Source of the DNA: Mesorhizobium loti
Lineage (GTDB): Bacteria; Pseudomonadota; Alphaproteobacteria; Rhizobiales; Rhizobiaceae
Assembly: GCA_002356515.1 (NCBI GenBank)
Contig: AP017605.1
Location: 7,363,020-7,427,019 of the forward strand
DNA: 64,000 nucleotides
Direction: 5' to 3'
Part shown: one piece after another, positions 1-10,184 of the stretch
How positions within the stretch are numbered: position 1 is the stretch's first letter
Layout: each line of letters opens with the position of its first letter
Program-made: the position numbers and the translations under genes
Notes under the pieces: generated by a model
What the model was told of the DNA's origin: nothing
Seen by the model: the letters and a program-made list of their open reading frames with translations, nothing else
Databases searched by the model: none

Positions 1-2
1 TG

Positions 3-68
3 CAGCTGAAGGACGGCAAGGATCCGGTGACCGGCGAGCGCGTCACGAGCTGGGAGGTTAAGCGGTGA
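3..68 (+). CDS. 3' end of an unidentified gene
   Basis: An open frame enters from the left edge and ends at TGA 66-68, giving a 21-residue C-terminus rich in charged residues (ends WEVKR). The start and nearly all of the protein lie outside the window, so the family cannot be named. The codons are GC-rich and in keeping with coding sequence, but so short a piece is weak evidence. It is followed directly by the inverted-repeat element. Confidence 0.4.
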   Translation, partial: QLKDGKDPVTGERVTSWEVKR

Positions 69-105
69 GGTTGGAGGCTTGGACCGCAGGATTGGAGAGG
101 ACGGT

Positions 106-275
106 GCGAGGCGCCCCCCTCTGTCCTGCCGGACATCTCCCCCTCAAGGGGGGAGATTGGCTGTCCCAGCCGCCTTCGCCAATCATCAACGCTGATGGTG
201 GGGCGCGGTTCGCGAAGCTGCTGATCTCCCCCCTTGAGGGGGAGATGCCCGGCAGGGCAGAGAGGGGGGCCTCGC
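106..275. repeat. Inverted-repeat intergenic element (MITE/REP-like)
   Basis: Two arms of about 52 bases are near-perfect reverse complements: 106-157 and 224-275. Each carries a C-run/CTCT block, a CCTGCCGG-type core and a terminal CTCCCCC-TCAAGG-GGGGAGAT-type palindrome. About 65 unrelated bases (158-223) lie between the arms. It has no coding capacity of its own that I believe; the open frames crossing it are by-products. The right arm stops one base before the ATG of the DUF559 gene. Similar C-rich/G-rich palindromes are common between genes in mesorhizobia (from memory, not searched). Confidence 0.85.
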
Positions 276-276
276 A

Positions 277-684
277 ATGACCCATCATCGGGTATCTCCC
301 ATCAATCGCGGCAATGCGCGCAAGATGCGCAGGGTCATGACCGATGCCGAGCTGAAGCTTTGGAATGAGATACGCGCACACCGACTCATGGGGCTGGCGT
401 TTCGACGTCAAATGCCGATAGCCGGCTTCATCGTCGACTTTGCTTGCCCCAACAAGAAGCTGATCGTTGAGCTGGACGGTTCCCAGCACGCTTCTCATGA
501 GATTTCGGCGTCCGATGCCGCGCGAACAGCCAGACTTGAGGCGCTGGGCTGGACCATCCTGCGCTTCTGGAACGACGATGTGATCCGCGATATCGACAAT
601 GTCTGCCAGCACATCGTCATCGAGGCCGGCCTCGCCGGTGCCGAAGTGCCGGCGCATGAACCAGCAACGGAGGCATTTCCATGA
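277..684 (+). CDS. DUF559 domain protein (Vsr-like nuclease fold)
   Basis: 135 residues, the usual size for a stand-alone DUF559 protein. The family has a PD-(D/E)XK-like restriction-endonuclease fold related to Vsr. The sequence shows the typical order: MTDAEL-KLWNEIRAHRL, FRRQMPIAGFIVDFACP, LIVELDGSQH and the closing RFWNDDV. The D in IVDFAC, the E in VELDGSQ and the H of SQH are the likely catalytic positions. The ATG sits one base after the repeat arm, so no normal ribosome site is visible; the next in-frame ATG (325) would remove little of the domain. The stop overlaps the next start. Nuclease activity has rarely been shown for this family, so the role is inferred. Confidence 0.85.
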   Translation: MTHHRVSPINRGNARKMRRVMTDAELKLWNEIRAHRLMGLAFRRQMPIAGFIVDFACPNKKLIVELDGSQHASHEISASDAARTARLEALGWTILRFWNDDVIRDIDNVCQHIVIEAGLAGAEVPAHEPATEAFP

Positions 685-1067
685 TCGACCATCTCGGCAT
701 CGACGTTGCCGATTTCGACGCTTCGAAAGCCTTCTACGACAAGGCGATGGCGCCGCTGGGTGCCTCGCTGCTCTACATGGTGCCGCTGGAATATACCGGT
801 GGCGCCAAGGTTGGTGGCTATGGCCGCGATCGGCCGGTATTCTGGCTGCAGGAAGGCAAGGAGGGTCAAAAGGCCCATCAGCACGTCGCCTTCACCGCGC
901 GCAGCCGCGCCGAGGTCGATGCCTTCCATGCCGCGGCCCTTGCCGCCGGCGGCAGGGACAATGGCGCGCCGGGCCTGCGCCCGCACTATCATCCGAACTA
1001 TTATGGCGCCTTCGTCTTCGATCCCGACGGCAACAATGTCGAGGCTGTCTGCCATGATCCGGAGTGA
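681..1067 (+). CDS. VOC (glyoxalase/bleomycin-resistance) family protein
   Basis: 128 residues, one complete VOC domain with paired beta-alpha-beta-beta-beta units. Likely metal ligands are His4 (DHLGIDVAD), the His pair in HQHVAFTA, and the Glu in NNVEAVCH near the C-terminus. Family members are metal-dependent isomerases, dioxygenases or fosfomycin/bleomycin-resistance proteins; nothing here fixes the substrate. The ATG overlaps the DUF559 stop and is preceded by GGAGG at good spacing. It heads a run with two GFA proteins, which suggests small-electrophile or thiol-adduct handling, but that is inference. Confidence 0.9.
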   Translation: MIDHLGIDVADFDASKAFYDKAMAPLGASLLYMVPLEYTGGAKVGGYGRDRPVFWLQEGKEGQKAHQHVAFTARSRAEVDAFHAAALAAGGRDNGAPGLRPHYHPNYYGAFVFDPDGNNVEAVCHDPE

Positions 1068-1070
1068 GAC

Positions 1071-1561
1071 ATGATGAGCCTCGACAACCGGCCGGTCTAC
1101 ACAGGCGGCTGCCAGTGCGGCGCGGTGCGCTTCCGCGTCGAGGGCACCCTTGGCGACGCCTCGATCTGCCACTGCCGCATGTGCCAGAAGGCGAGCGGCA
1201 ACTTCTACCTGCCGCTGGTCTCCGTGCGCGGCGCCAAGGTTGACTGGACGCGCGGCGAGCCCAAGCGCTTCCGTTCCTCCAATGCCGCCTGGCGCGGCTT
1301 CTGCGCCGAATGCGGCACGCCGCTGACCTTCGAGGCGCCCGACGGCATGGCGCTGGCGATCGCCGCCTTCGACGATCCGGCTGGCATCGCGCCGACCATC
1401 CAGTGGGGCACGGAGGCGAAACTGCCTTATGTCGACACCATTCCGCAATTGCCGGGCGAGGACACGATGGCGGATATGGGGTCGGCCCCCTATCTCGCCG
1501 AGCTTGTCTCCTACCAGCATCCCGATCACGACACCGACCAATGGCCGCCGGAGGAAAGACC

Positions 1562-1565
<4 letters not shown>
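1071..1565 (+). CDS. GFA family (glutathione-dependent formaldehyde-activating type) protein 1
   Basis: 164 residues. The zinc-cysteine pattern of the GFA/CENP-V fold is complete: Cys14 and Cys16 (CQCG), Cys33/35/38 (CHCRMC) and Cys78/81 (CAECG). The founding member, Gfa, was proposed to speed formation of S-hydroxymethylglutathione, but most paralogues have unknown substrates. GGAG lies 6 bases before the ATG. The stop overlaps the start of a second GFA gene, so the two are translationally coupled. The C-terminus has the SYQHPDHD motif shared with its neighbour. Confidence 0.92.
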
Positions 1566-3000
<1,435 letters not shown>

Positions 3001-3002
3001 CC

Positions 3003-4619
3003 ATGACCCGCGAGCGCCTCTATCTCTTCGACACGACACTGCGCGATGGCCAGCAGACGCCGGGCATCGACTTTTCGGTCGAGGACAAGATCGCGATTGC
3101 AAAACTGCTCGACGAGTTCGGCATGGATTATGTCGAGGGCGGCTATCCCGGCGCCAACCCGACCGACACCGCCTTCTTCCAGCAGAAACGCACCGCACGC
3201 GCCAAATTCGTCGCCTTCGGCATGACCAAGCGGGCAGGGGTGTCGGCGTCCAATGATCCCGGCCTTGCCGCGCTCGTACAGTCAAAGTCGGATGCCATCT
3301 GCTTCGTCGCCAAGAGTTGGGATTACCATGTCCGCGTCGCGCTCGGCTGCACCAACGAGGAGAATCTGGAGTCGATCCAGACTTCGGTCGAAACCGCTGT
3401 TGCTTCCGGCAAGGAGGCGATGGTCGATTGCGAGCATTTCTTCGATGGCTTCAAGGCCAATCCGGACTATGCGCTGGCCTGCGCGAAGACGGCCTATGAC
3501 GCCGGTGCGCGCTGGGTGGTGTTGTGCGACACCAATGGCGGCACGCAGCCGTCGGAAGTACGCGTCATCGTCGACAAGGTCATCGCCTCGGGCATACCGG
3601 GCGATCATCTGGGTATCCACGCCCATGACGATACCGGCCAGGCGGTTGCCAATTCGCTGGCCGCTGTCGAGGCCGGCGTGCGCCAGATCCAGGGCACGCT
3701 GAACGGCATAGGCGAGCGCTGCGGCAATGCCAATCTGATCTCGATCGTGCCGACGCTGGCGCTGAAGCCGGCCTTCGCCGATCGCTTCGAGACGGGCATC
3801 TCGACCGATGCGTTGACCGGCATTTCGCGCCTGTCGCGTGCGTTCGACGAACTCTTGAACCGCGCCCCGGAAGCGCAGGCTCCCTATGTCGGCGCCTCGG
3901 CTTTCGCCACCAAGGCCGGCATCCATGCCTCGGCGCTGGCCAAGGAGCCGGCGACCTATGAGCATGTTCCGCCGGAATCCGTTGGCAACCGCCGCCGCGT
4001 CATGGTCTCCGACCAGGGCGGCAAGGCCAATTTCCTCGCCGAGCTGAAGCGGCGCGGCATCGAGGTGCCGAGGGACGATCACCGGCTCGATGCGCTGATA
4101 TCAGTGGTCAAGGAGCGCGAGGCGGAAGGCTATGCCTATGAGGGCGCGGATGCGTCTTTCGAACTCTTGGCGCGCAAGATGCTGCATGGCCTGCCGGAAT
4201 TCTTCAACGTCACCTCGTTCCGCTGCATGGTCGAGCGCCGCTTCGACGCCAACGGCAATCTGAAGACGGTTTCGGAAGCGATCGTGAAGGTCGAGGTCGA
4301 CGGCGAAGAAAAGATGTCGGTCGCGGAAGGGCACGGCCCGGTCAACGCGCTCGACATCGCGCTGCGCAAGGATCTCGGCAAATATCAGAGCGAGATCGTC
4401 GACCTCGAACTCGCCGACTTCAAGGTGCGTATCCTCAATGGCGGCACCGAGGCCATCACCCGCGTCCTGATCGAATCGCATGACGGCACCGGCGCGCGCT
4501 GGTGGACGGTCGGGGTTTCCGAAAACATCATCGATGCTTCGTTCCAGGCGCTGATGGATTCGATCATCTACAAGCTGATGAAGAACCGCGAGATGGCGGG
4601 ACTGGTGGCTGCGGAGTAG
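3003..4619 (+). CDS. cimA: (R)-citramalate synthase
   Basis: 538 residues. Condenses pyruvate and acetyl-CoA to (R)-citramalate, the first step of the threonine-independent route to 2-oxobutanoate and isoleucine. It belongs to the DRE-TIM isopropylmalate-synthase family: DTTLRDGQQTPG at the N-terminus, HAHDDTGQAVANS with metal-binding histidines, NGIGERCGN, then a C-terminal LeuA-type regulatory domain (VKVEVDGEE...). The length and the LYLFDTTLRDGQQ start favour CimA over LeuA or homocitrate synthase. A second ATG at 2997 overlaps the pip stop; AGG at 2991-2993 is better spaced for 3003. Confidence 0.92.
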   Translation: MTRERLYLFDTTLRDGQQTPGIDFSVEDKIAIAKLLDEFGMDYVEGGYPGANPTDTAFFQQKRTARAKFVAFGMTKRAGVSASNDPGLAALVQSKSDAICFVAKSWDYHVRVALGCTNEENLESIQTSVETAVASGKEAMVDCEHFFDGFKANPDYALACAKTAYDAGARWVVLCDTNGGTQPSEVRVIVDKVIASGIPGDHLGIHAHDDTGQAVANSLAAVEAGVRQIQGTLNGIGERCGNANLISIVPTLALKPAFADRFETGISTDALTGISRLSRAFDELLNRAPEAQAPYVGASAFATKAGIHASALAKEPATYEHVPPESVGNRRRVMVSDQGGKANFLAELKRRGIEVPRDDHRLDALISVVKEREAEGYAYEGADASFELLARKMLHGLPEFFNVTSFRCMVERRFDANGNLKTVSEAIVKVEVDGEEKMSVAEGHGPVNALDIALRKDLGKYQSEIVDLELADFKVRILNGGTEAITRVLIESHDGTGARWWTVGVSENIIDASFQALMDSIIYKLMKNREMAGLVAAE

Positions 4620-4623
4620 GCGC

Positions 4624-5160
4624 GTGGGTTTCTCGATAAGCTGGTTTGGCTTCCGCGGTTACGGGATCAAGGAAGCCGCGGCCTTGTTCGGCAGGGAAGT
4701 CGGTGGTTCGTCGGAAGATTTCGATGCCACGGTGAACGCTTATCGCAGCGAAAAGAATTGGGCGATTATCATCCTGGGCTACTGCAGCTTTCCCAATCCT
4801 CCTGACAGCTATCTGTCGGCGTTCTCGCAGGGCAGGGAAATGGTCGTCGTGCACATAGAAGAACATACTATGTTCGCTCGCGCCGAATTCTGGAGCAGCG
4901 GAAAGAACATCTGGAGGGTATGGCATACCGGCGACAAAAACGTCAGGGACCTTCATACCACAGGCGACCTTCCGATATCCTTTGAAGGCATGAGGCAGGC
5001 GGCCTTTTCAAAACAGGATGAAGATGCCGAAAGCCCGGGGGTCGACTTCGTTTTCGACATTCCTCTCGATCTTGCCGCAGAGTTGACGGGCTTCAGGCAT
5101 GATGAGGGGGCGCCCGACAGGCTGTTCTTTGAGCTTATCGAGAAGCCCATCCAGAAATGA
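4624..5160 (+). CDS. Hypothetical protein
   Basis: 178 residues with a GTG start 4 bases after the cimA stop and a purine-rich GGAG/AGG run just upstream. I do not recognise a named domain. The opening (GFSISWFGFRG) resembles a small family of uncharacterised rhizobial proteins that I know only as hypothetical. The protein looks soluble: no signal peptide or membrane segment. The middle has aromatic strand-like segments (HTMFARAEFWSSGKNIWRVW) and the end is acidic. GC is lower than in its neighbours, which may indicate later acquisition. Confidence 0.75.
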   Translation: MGFSISWFGFRGYGIKEAAALFGREVGGSSEDFDATVNAYRSEKNWAIIILGYCSFPNPPDSYLSAFSQGREMVVVHIEEHTMFARAEFWSSGKNIWRVWHTGDKNVRDLHTTGDLPISFEGMRQAAFSKQDEDAESPGVDFVFDIPLDLAAELTGFRHDEGAPDRLFFELIEKPIQK

Positions 5161-5296
5161 GCTGACAAGTTTGTTGCCATAGCTCTCGATGACGCAGTTC
5201 TTCGAAGGCGGCGGCTTGAACCATCAGCGAAAGTCCATTGATCCATCAGAACTTTGCGATGGTCTTGCAGAGGTTACTGGGCCATAGCGTTGGGCC

Positions 5297-6211
5297 ATGG
5301 TCACTGAAGCAATTGCCTTGGACGCTGATTCACAGGCCCGTCGCGGCTTCCTGCTGGCGCTGGGGGCCTATCTCTTGTGGGGATTGCTGCCTTTCTACAT
5401 GAAAGCGGTGGCGCATCTGCCGCTTGCCGAGGTCATTGCCCACCGCATCGTCTGGTCCGTGCCGATCGCCGCGGCGGTTTTGGTCTGGGCCGGCCGCACG
5501 GCGGACTTCAAGGCGGCCATTCGCTCGCCCCGCACCATCGGCATGGCGGCGCTGACGGCGGCGCTGATTTCGGTCAACTGGGGCATCTATGTCTGGGCGA
5601 TCGCGGTCGACCGCACCGTCGAGACAGCACTCGGCTATTACATCAACCCGCTGGTGGTGGTCGTGGTCGGAGCCGTGCTGCTGGGCGAAAAGCTGGACCG
5701 GTTGCAGATCGCGGCGGTCGCGCTTGCGGCGGTTGCCGTCACGCTGCTGACGATCGAGGGCGGCAAGCTGCCCTGGGTGTCGCTGGCGCTGGCGTTTTCC
5801 TTCGCCGCCTACGGCTTCTTCCGCAAGACGCTGCCGATCGGCCCGAGCCAGGGCTTTCTGCTCGAAGTGCTTTTGCTGTCCGTGCCGGCTCTCGGCTACA
5901 TCATCTACCTGATCACGACAGGGCAGGACCACATAATATCCAGCACCGGCACCGACACGGCGTTGCTGATCGGTTGCGGTCCGGTCACATCGGTGCCGCT
6001 GCTTCTGTTTGCGTTCGGCGCCAAGCTTTTGCGCCTCTCCACCATCGGTATCATGCAATACATCGCGCCAACGATGGTTTTCCTGATCGCGGTTTTGATT
6101 TTCAACGAGCCGTTCGGCACGGCACAGGCCGTTGCCTTTGCGCTGATCTGGGCAGCCCTGGCGATGTATTCCTGGTCTATGTTGACGAGCGCACGCCGGG
6201 CGGCTCGATAG
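5297..6211 (+). CDS. rarD: EamA/RarD family transporter
   Basis: 304 residues with ten predicted membrane helices, the normal topology for the drug/metabolite transporter superfamily. The N-terminal GAYLLWGLLPFYMKAV segment and the VSVNWGIYVWAI-type motif in the fourth helix are characteristic of RarD (the chloramphenicol-sensitivity protein subgroup). Substrate unknown for the subgroup. It stands alone after a 136-base gap in which I see no feature, and converges on the ZntB-like gene. Confidence 0.92.
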   Translation: MVTEAIALDADSQARRGFLLALGAYLLWGLLPFYMKAVAHLPLAEVIAHRIVWSVPIAAAVLVWAGRTADFKAAIRSPRTIGMAALTAALISVNWGIYVWAIAVDRTVETALGYYINPLVVVVVGAVLLGEKLDRLQIAAVALAAVAVTLLTIEGGKLPWVSLALAFSFAAYGFFRKTLPIGPSQGFLLEVLLLSVPALGYIIYLITTGQDHIISSTGTDTALLIGCGPVTSVPLLLFAFGAKLLRLSTIGIMQYIAPTMVFLIAVLIFNEPFGTAQAVAFALIWAALAMYSWSMLTSARRAAR

Positions 6212-6248
6212 GGATCTTCGCGCTTTGGCGCAAAGATGCCAGGTTGCG

Positions 6249-7259
6249 CTACAATCCCCGGCCAAGCCGCCTGACGAACAGATAGGTGGCTGCGGCGATA
6301 GCCACCGACACCGCCGTCACCGCCCAGAAGCCCACTGGCGTGTCGACCAGCGGCAGCCCGCCGACATTCATGCCGAACAGGCCCGATATGATGGTCATCG
6401 GTAGCAGCACCGCCGTCATGACCGAAAGAATGTAGAGCAACTGGTTCGACTGCATTGTCAGTTTCGCCATTAGCTCGTCCTGCAACAGCCTCGTGCGCGC
6501 CTGCAACTGCTCGCCGTCATGGTAAAGCGTCTGCGCCCGGTGCGAGAGCCGGGCCGCCATATCGTTGATCGGGTCAGGCAACTCGTCGCGATGCGAATGG
6601 TCGAGATGCCGAAACAGATTGGTGAGCGTCGCCATTTGCCGATGGATCACCACCAGTTGCCGGCGCGCCTCGACCAGCGCTTGCCGCTCATTGTGCCATG
6701 CGTCGCGCACGACGCGATCCTCGATGCCGTCGAGCGTGTCGCCGAGCTTGCCGAGCTCGGCCGACATGCCGTCGAGCGACTGGCCTGTGACCGCCTCGAT
6801 CAGGTCCGCCGGCGAGCGGAATTTCCGTGATCCATTTTCCACCACCTTGCGGACCGCGTCGACCGACTCCAGCGGTTGCTTGCGGGCGCCGATCAGCATC
6901 GTGTCGTTGAAGGCAAAACGGAAATGGACGAGCCCGCGCGCCTCCGAAAAATCGTGCTTGAGGTCCGGCAGGTCGCCATAGAGCCAGCCATCCTCATAGT
7001 CGATGTGGCAGCCATGGCTGGGCGCCAGGAAAGCATCGCGCGCCGGGGTCGGCAGAGCCTTCTCGGCGCTGATCTCCTGGCGAGCGTGGAGGTCGGTGAT
7101 CTGGTAGCTGCGCCAGGTCCATCGCGCCTGCGCAAGGTCCTTGGTGCGGGAGCCGTCGGCTGTGAAATGATAGGTAAAGAACAGCCCATGCTCATCGGGC
7201 AGATAGGGCGACAGGTCGGTGCCTTCCGGGGCGAGGGCGGTATCCATGGGCAGTGCCAA
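6249..7259 (-). CDS. CorA-family zinc/divalent cation transporter (ZntB-like)
   Basis: 336 residues. A large soluble N-terminal domain (about 1-270) precedes two C-terminal membrane helices; the loop between them carries the signature GMNVGG, which with the following LPL segment is the ZntB form of the CorA GMN motif. ZntB carries Zn2+ across the inner membrane (export in older work, proton-coupled import in newer work). A long coiled-coil stretch around 170-255 (ERQALVEARRQL...) is the stalk. It converges with rarD. Confidence 0.9.
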   Translation of the reverse strand: MALPMDTALAPEGTDLSPYLPDEHGLFFTYHFTADGSRTKDLAQARWTWRSYQITDLHARQEISAEKALPTPARDAFLAPSHGCHIDYEDGWLYGDLPDLKHDFSEARGLVHFRFAFNDTMLIGARKQPLESVDAVRKVVENGSRKFRSPADLIEAVTGQSLDGMSAELGKLGDTLDGIEDRVVRDAWHNERQALVEARRQLVVIHRQMATLTNLFRHLDHSHRDELPDPINDMAARLSHRAQTLYHDGEQLQARTRLLQDELMAKLTMQSNQLLYILSVMTAVLLPMTIISGLFGMNVGGLPLVDTPVGFWAVTAVSVAIAAATYLFVRRLGRGL

Positions 7260-7399
7260 ATGCAGGTTTCAATACGCCGCCGCATTGGCGGTCGCCTGGC
7301 CGCAATTTCTAGCACGTGCGAACCCGGTTCCGTGTGACGGTTTCTTGACAGCCGATCACAGTGTGTCGAGCAGGGAGAGGATCGATGCACCAGTTGCCG

Positions 7400-10117
7400 T
7401 CATCTTCGACGCTTGGATGGACTTCGCATCCACCGCAACGGGGCTGCAAGTCGTCGCCAACTGGGTGACGCGAGCAGTGCGTCGCGCTCGGCAAGAAGGT
7501 TGTCTCGATCGTGCACCAATGCGTTCCGTTCGAGGCCGAGCTCACGATAGGCGCGGTTGATTGTGTCGCGCTCGCCGCGCAAATGGTCGGCCTCGGCCGC
7601 CGCCGCGGCGCCTACGACATCGCAGGCGTCATCGAATTTCGCCCGCATCAGGTCCAGCTCATCGCGCAATTCCTGGCTGTCGCCGTCGTCCGCCATGGCA
7701 CATAGAATGTCGAAGGCAGCGCGGATCAGCGGTGTCATATCCGGATGATTCTGCAGGTCCCCGACCGTTGCCCGTTCATGATGCAGGTTCGCTGTCAGGA
7801 AACGCCCTATCTCGGTCTCCGCCTGGTCTAAGGGTGTCGGCCAGGCGATGCCGGTCTTCTCCGCCGCGCGCTCGACATGATATCGCCAGTCGATCAGGAA
7901 TTGTTCGTGGCGAATGAAACAACGTGGCATGTGCCGCGAATGATATTCCGCATCGAGCAGGTGCCTCAACCAGAGCAAAAGCGATTTTACCAGCGGCAAT
8001 CCATCCCGCCGCTCCAGCGAATAGGCGACCTCGAGAGGGTTGCGGAGCGGGAGCAAGGCCACCGGGTCGGTCTCCATCTCGGCAAGAATCGACGACATGA
8101 ACGGAACGAACCGGCAGATCCTGGGATCCTTGACGAAAAACAGCGGCTCATCGCCGTACTCGCTTGCAAGGATCGCCTTGATCTTGTGGTGGTGACGCTC
8201 CGCCGCCAGCGATTGCAGCCATTGCGGATCGAGTGGCCGCCAGTCATGCCACGAGGAGGCTGCCGCTGTGAGCAGCTCGTCGTTGGCGAGATTGAGCGGG
8301 GTGCTTTCCCAATATCCCCGGGGATTGTTGCGGTCCGCGCGCAGTGGTTTTTTGGGGCGGGCCGATCCCAATGCGGCGATGGTGCCGGCAAGCATCGAGG
8401 TCCCGCTGCGGTGCATTCCAAGCACCAGGATCGCTTTTCTGCGGGAACGGCGCGGGCGATCGGGCATCGGCGCGGCCTGTGGCGGCTCTTGCCTCAATGG
8501 CAGCCGGGCTTCGAGCCATTCGGCTATTCCCGCGGGCAGCGCCAGCGTTCCGTCCAGAAGCGGGTTCGCGGCAGCCGACTCCTCGTTGAACAGTCCATGA
8601 TAGTGAATATGGACCAGCCGGGCCGGATCAGGCGCCGTGGCCGGGTTGAAGTTATGAAGCGGAAAATTATGCGTGGCCGGCAAAAGCCGCACGGAATGGT
8701 TGCCGGCAGTGGCCGCCAGTGAGAAGGCAGCCTGGCTCGTGCCCCAGAAGGCGGTGGCCTCTCCCTGCAAAATGCCTGTTCCGGTGCTGTAGGTTGGCTC
8801 GGCTCCGGCCCATGGCTTCATATTGGCCGCCACCAGCTTCCTGAAGATGTCTTCGGTGCGCTGAAAGAGGCCGCTCGTCCTTTTTGCGGCGATGAGCCCG
8901 CCATTGTAGCTGGCGCGCACCGCCAGGCCGTCGACGCTCGTGCGCACGATGGGCAGGTGCTCGTAGTCGACACCGGCAAGGGCGCATAGCTGTCGCCAAT
9001 AAGCGTCGGATGGGTCACCAGGACCGGTCGTGCACATGCCCTTGCTGTCCACCGGGCGGGCAGCGGCGGAGCATGTACCCAACGAAAAGTCGGGCTCGGC
9101 TATGAATATCGCATCGCTATCAAGCTGGATGATGACCGGCGGCCCGGACCGTCTCTCGGCATGAGCAAGGGAATGTATCCGGTATGAGGTGCCATATTGC
9201 GGACAGCAGCTGTCGACCTCGATTGGCAGATAGTCGACGCCGAGTTGCCCGAACCGGTCTATCGTCGACGGCGAGGGACGACGGCTGCTTCTGGGCGAAA
9301 CCGCCGTTATCCGGGATCGGGAATAAGAGCCGGCGAAACATCTTATGCTTTCGCACAGCAGCAGGGCCTGTGCTTCGAGAATGCCCGCCTCGGCAATCAG
9401 CACGAACTCGACGTCGTTTTCAGATCCATCGGCTTTGGCTTCGGTAACGGGTTCTCGGCGCGGGGCAGGAGATGGAATTGCCGGGCGCTCATTCCTGGCG
9501 ACGCCGATCTTCTGGATGACGACTTGCTCTCCTCGGTACAGCTCGCGGTATTGGCCAGCATGTACCGACAGGAAGCTGTCGATCCCGAGTTTTGGACGCT
9601 CGACCTCGTTGGCAAAGAACGTCCATTCGTAGTCGTCGAAAATGACGATCCCGCCGTCCCGCACCATCGGCCAGGAGAACACGGCATCGGCCTGGACATC
9701 GGCGCTGTGATGGCTGCCGTCGACATAGACGAGGTCGAAACGCCGCTCGTCGGTGATAAGGCGGGCCAATGCCTGGGACGAGGGACTTTTGATCTTCTCG
9801 ATCCGTTTGCCGAACGCGGCGAGATTGCTGTCGAAGCGTTGCTCGACATGCGCAAGCGGGTCGCTCCATTTCTGCCGCAAGGTGTGTTCGGGACTGCCCC
9901 CGAATGTATCGATGCATGTCAGCCGGCATTTGCCGAAATAGTTGAGAAAGAAGATCGCCGACCGGCCCTCCCAGGAGCCGATCTCGAGGACATCGAGAGG
10001 CTCGTCGCGGCGCGACTGGAGCAGTGTGGCCCAGAGGGGAAAGAAGCGCGAAGTCCAGTCGGTCGAAAGGCTTTTGCCTTCAAACCAGGCAGAATAATCA
10101 AGGTCCATAATTCTCAC
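7400..10117 (-). CDS. Three-domain methyltransferase / glycosyltransferase-like / sulfotransferase fusion
   Basis: 905 residues with three clear parts. Residues 1-205: class I SAM methyltransferase, motif I LEIGSWEGRS at 44-53, acidic strand end VYVDGSHHSAD near 130-140 and IFDDYEW at 159-165. Residues 235-545: GT-A-like domain with QLDSDAIF at 331-338 as a DXD-type site and YNGGLIA near 404. Residues 560-800: sulfotransferase-type P-loop LGMHRSGTSML at 566-577 and KDPRICRF at 663-670. After that comes a heptad-rich coiled coil (815-885) and a basic tail. No signal or membrane segment. With a family 2 glycosyltransferase just upstream, it probably modifies a surface glycan. Start could be 10117 or ATG 10108. 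Confidence 0.85.
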   Translation of the reverse strand: MRIMDLDYSAWFEGKSLSTDWTSRFFPLWATLLQSRRDEPLDVLEIGSWEGRSAIFFLNYFGKCRLTCIDTFGGSPEHTLRQKWSDPLAHVEQRFDSNLAAFGKRIEKIKSPSSQALARLITDERRFDLVYVDGSHHSADVQADAVFSWPMVRDGGIVIFDDYEWTFFANEVERPKLGIDSFLSVHAGQYRELYRGEQVVIQKIGVARNERPAIPSPAPRREPVTEAKADGSENDVEFVLIAEAGILEAQALLLCESIRCFAGSYSRSRITAVSPRSSRRPSPSTIDRFGQLGVDYLPIEVDSCCPQYGTSYRIHSLAHAERRSGPPVIIQLDSDAIFIAEPDFSLGTCSAAARPVDSKGMCTTGPGDPSDAYWRQLCALAGVDYEHLPIVRTSVDGLAVRASYNGGLIAAKRTSGLFQRTEDIFRKLVAANMKPWAGAEPTYSTGTGILQGEATAFWGTSQAAFSLAATAGNHSVRLLPATHNFPLHNFNPATAPDPARLVHIHYHGLFNEESAAANPLLDGTLALPAGIAEWLEARLPLRQEPPQAAPMPDRPRRSRRKAILVLGMHRSGTSMLAGTIAALGSARPKKPLRADRNNPRGYWESTPLNLANDELLTAAASSWHDWRPLDPQWLQSLAAERHHHKIKAILASEYGDEPLFFVKDPRICRFVPFMSSILAEMETDPVALLPLRNPLEVAYSLERRDGLPLVKSLLLWLRHLLDAEYHSRHMPRCFIRHEQFLIDWRYHVERAAEKTGIAWPTPLDQAETEIGRFLTANLHHERATVGDLQNHPDMTPLIRAAFDILCAMADDGDSQELRDELDLMRAKFDDACDVVGAAAAAEADHLRGERDTINRAYRELGLERNALVHDRDNLLAERDALLASPSWRRLAAPLRWMRSPSKRRR

Positions 10118-10184
10118 TCTTTACGGCAGACGGCACCCTTCGGTTTCCAGAAATCTGTTCCTCGTCAATTGGGGCAGTATCAGT

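Noticed and set aside
65..280. Small plus-strand open frame across the palindromic element
   Set aside because: It consists of the repeat arms and lacks a ribosome site or protein-like composition.
495..1541. 348-residue minus-strand open frame
   Set aside because: It is the antisense shadow of the VOC and GFA genes; long antisense frames are expected in GC-rich DNA.
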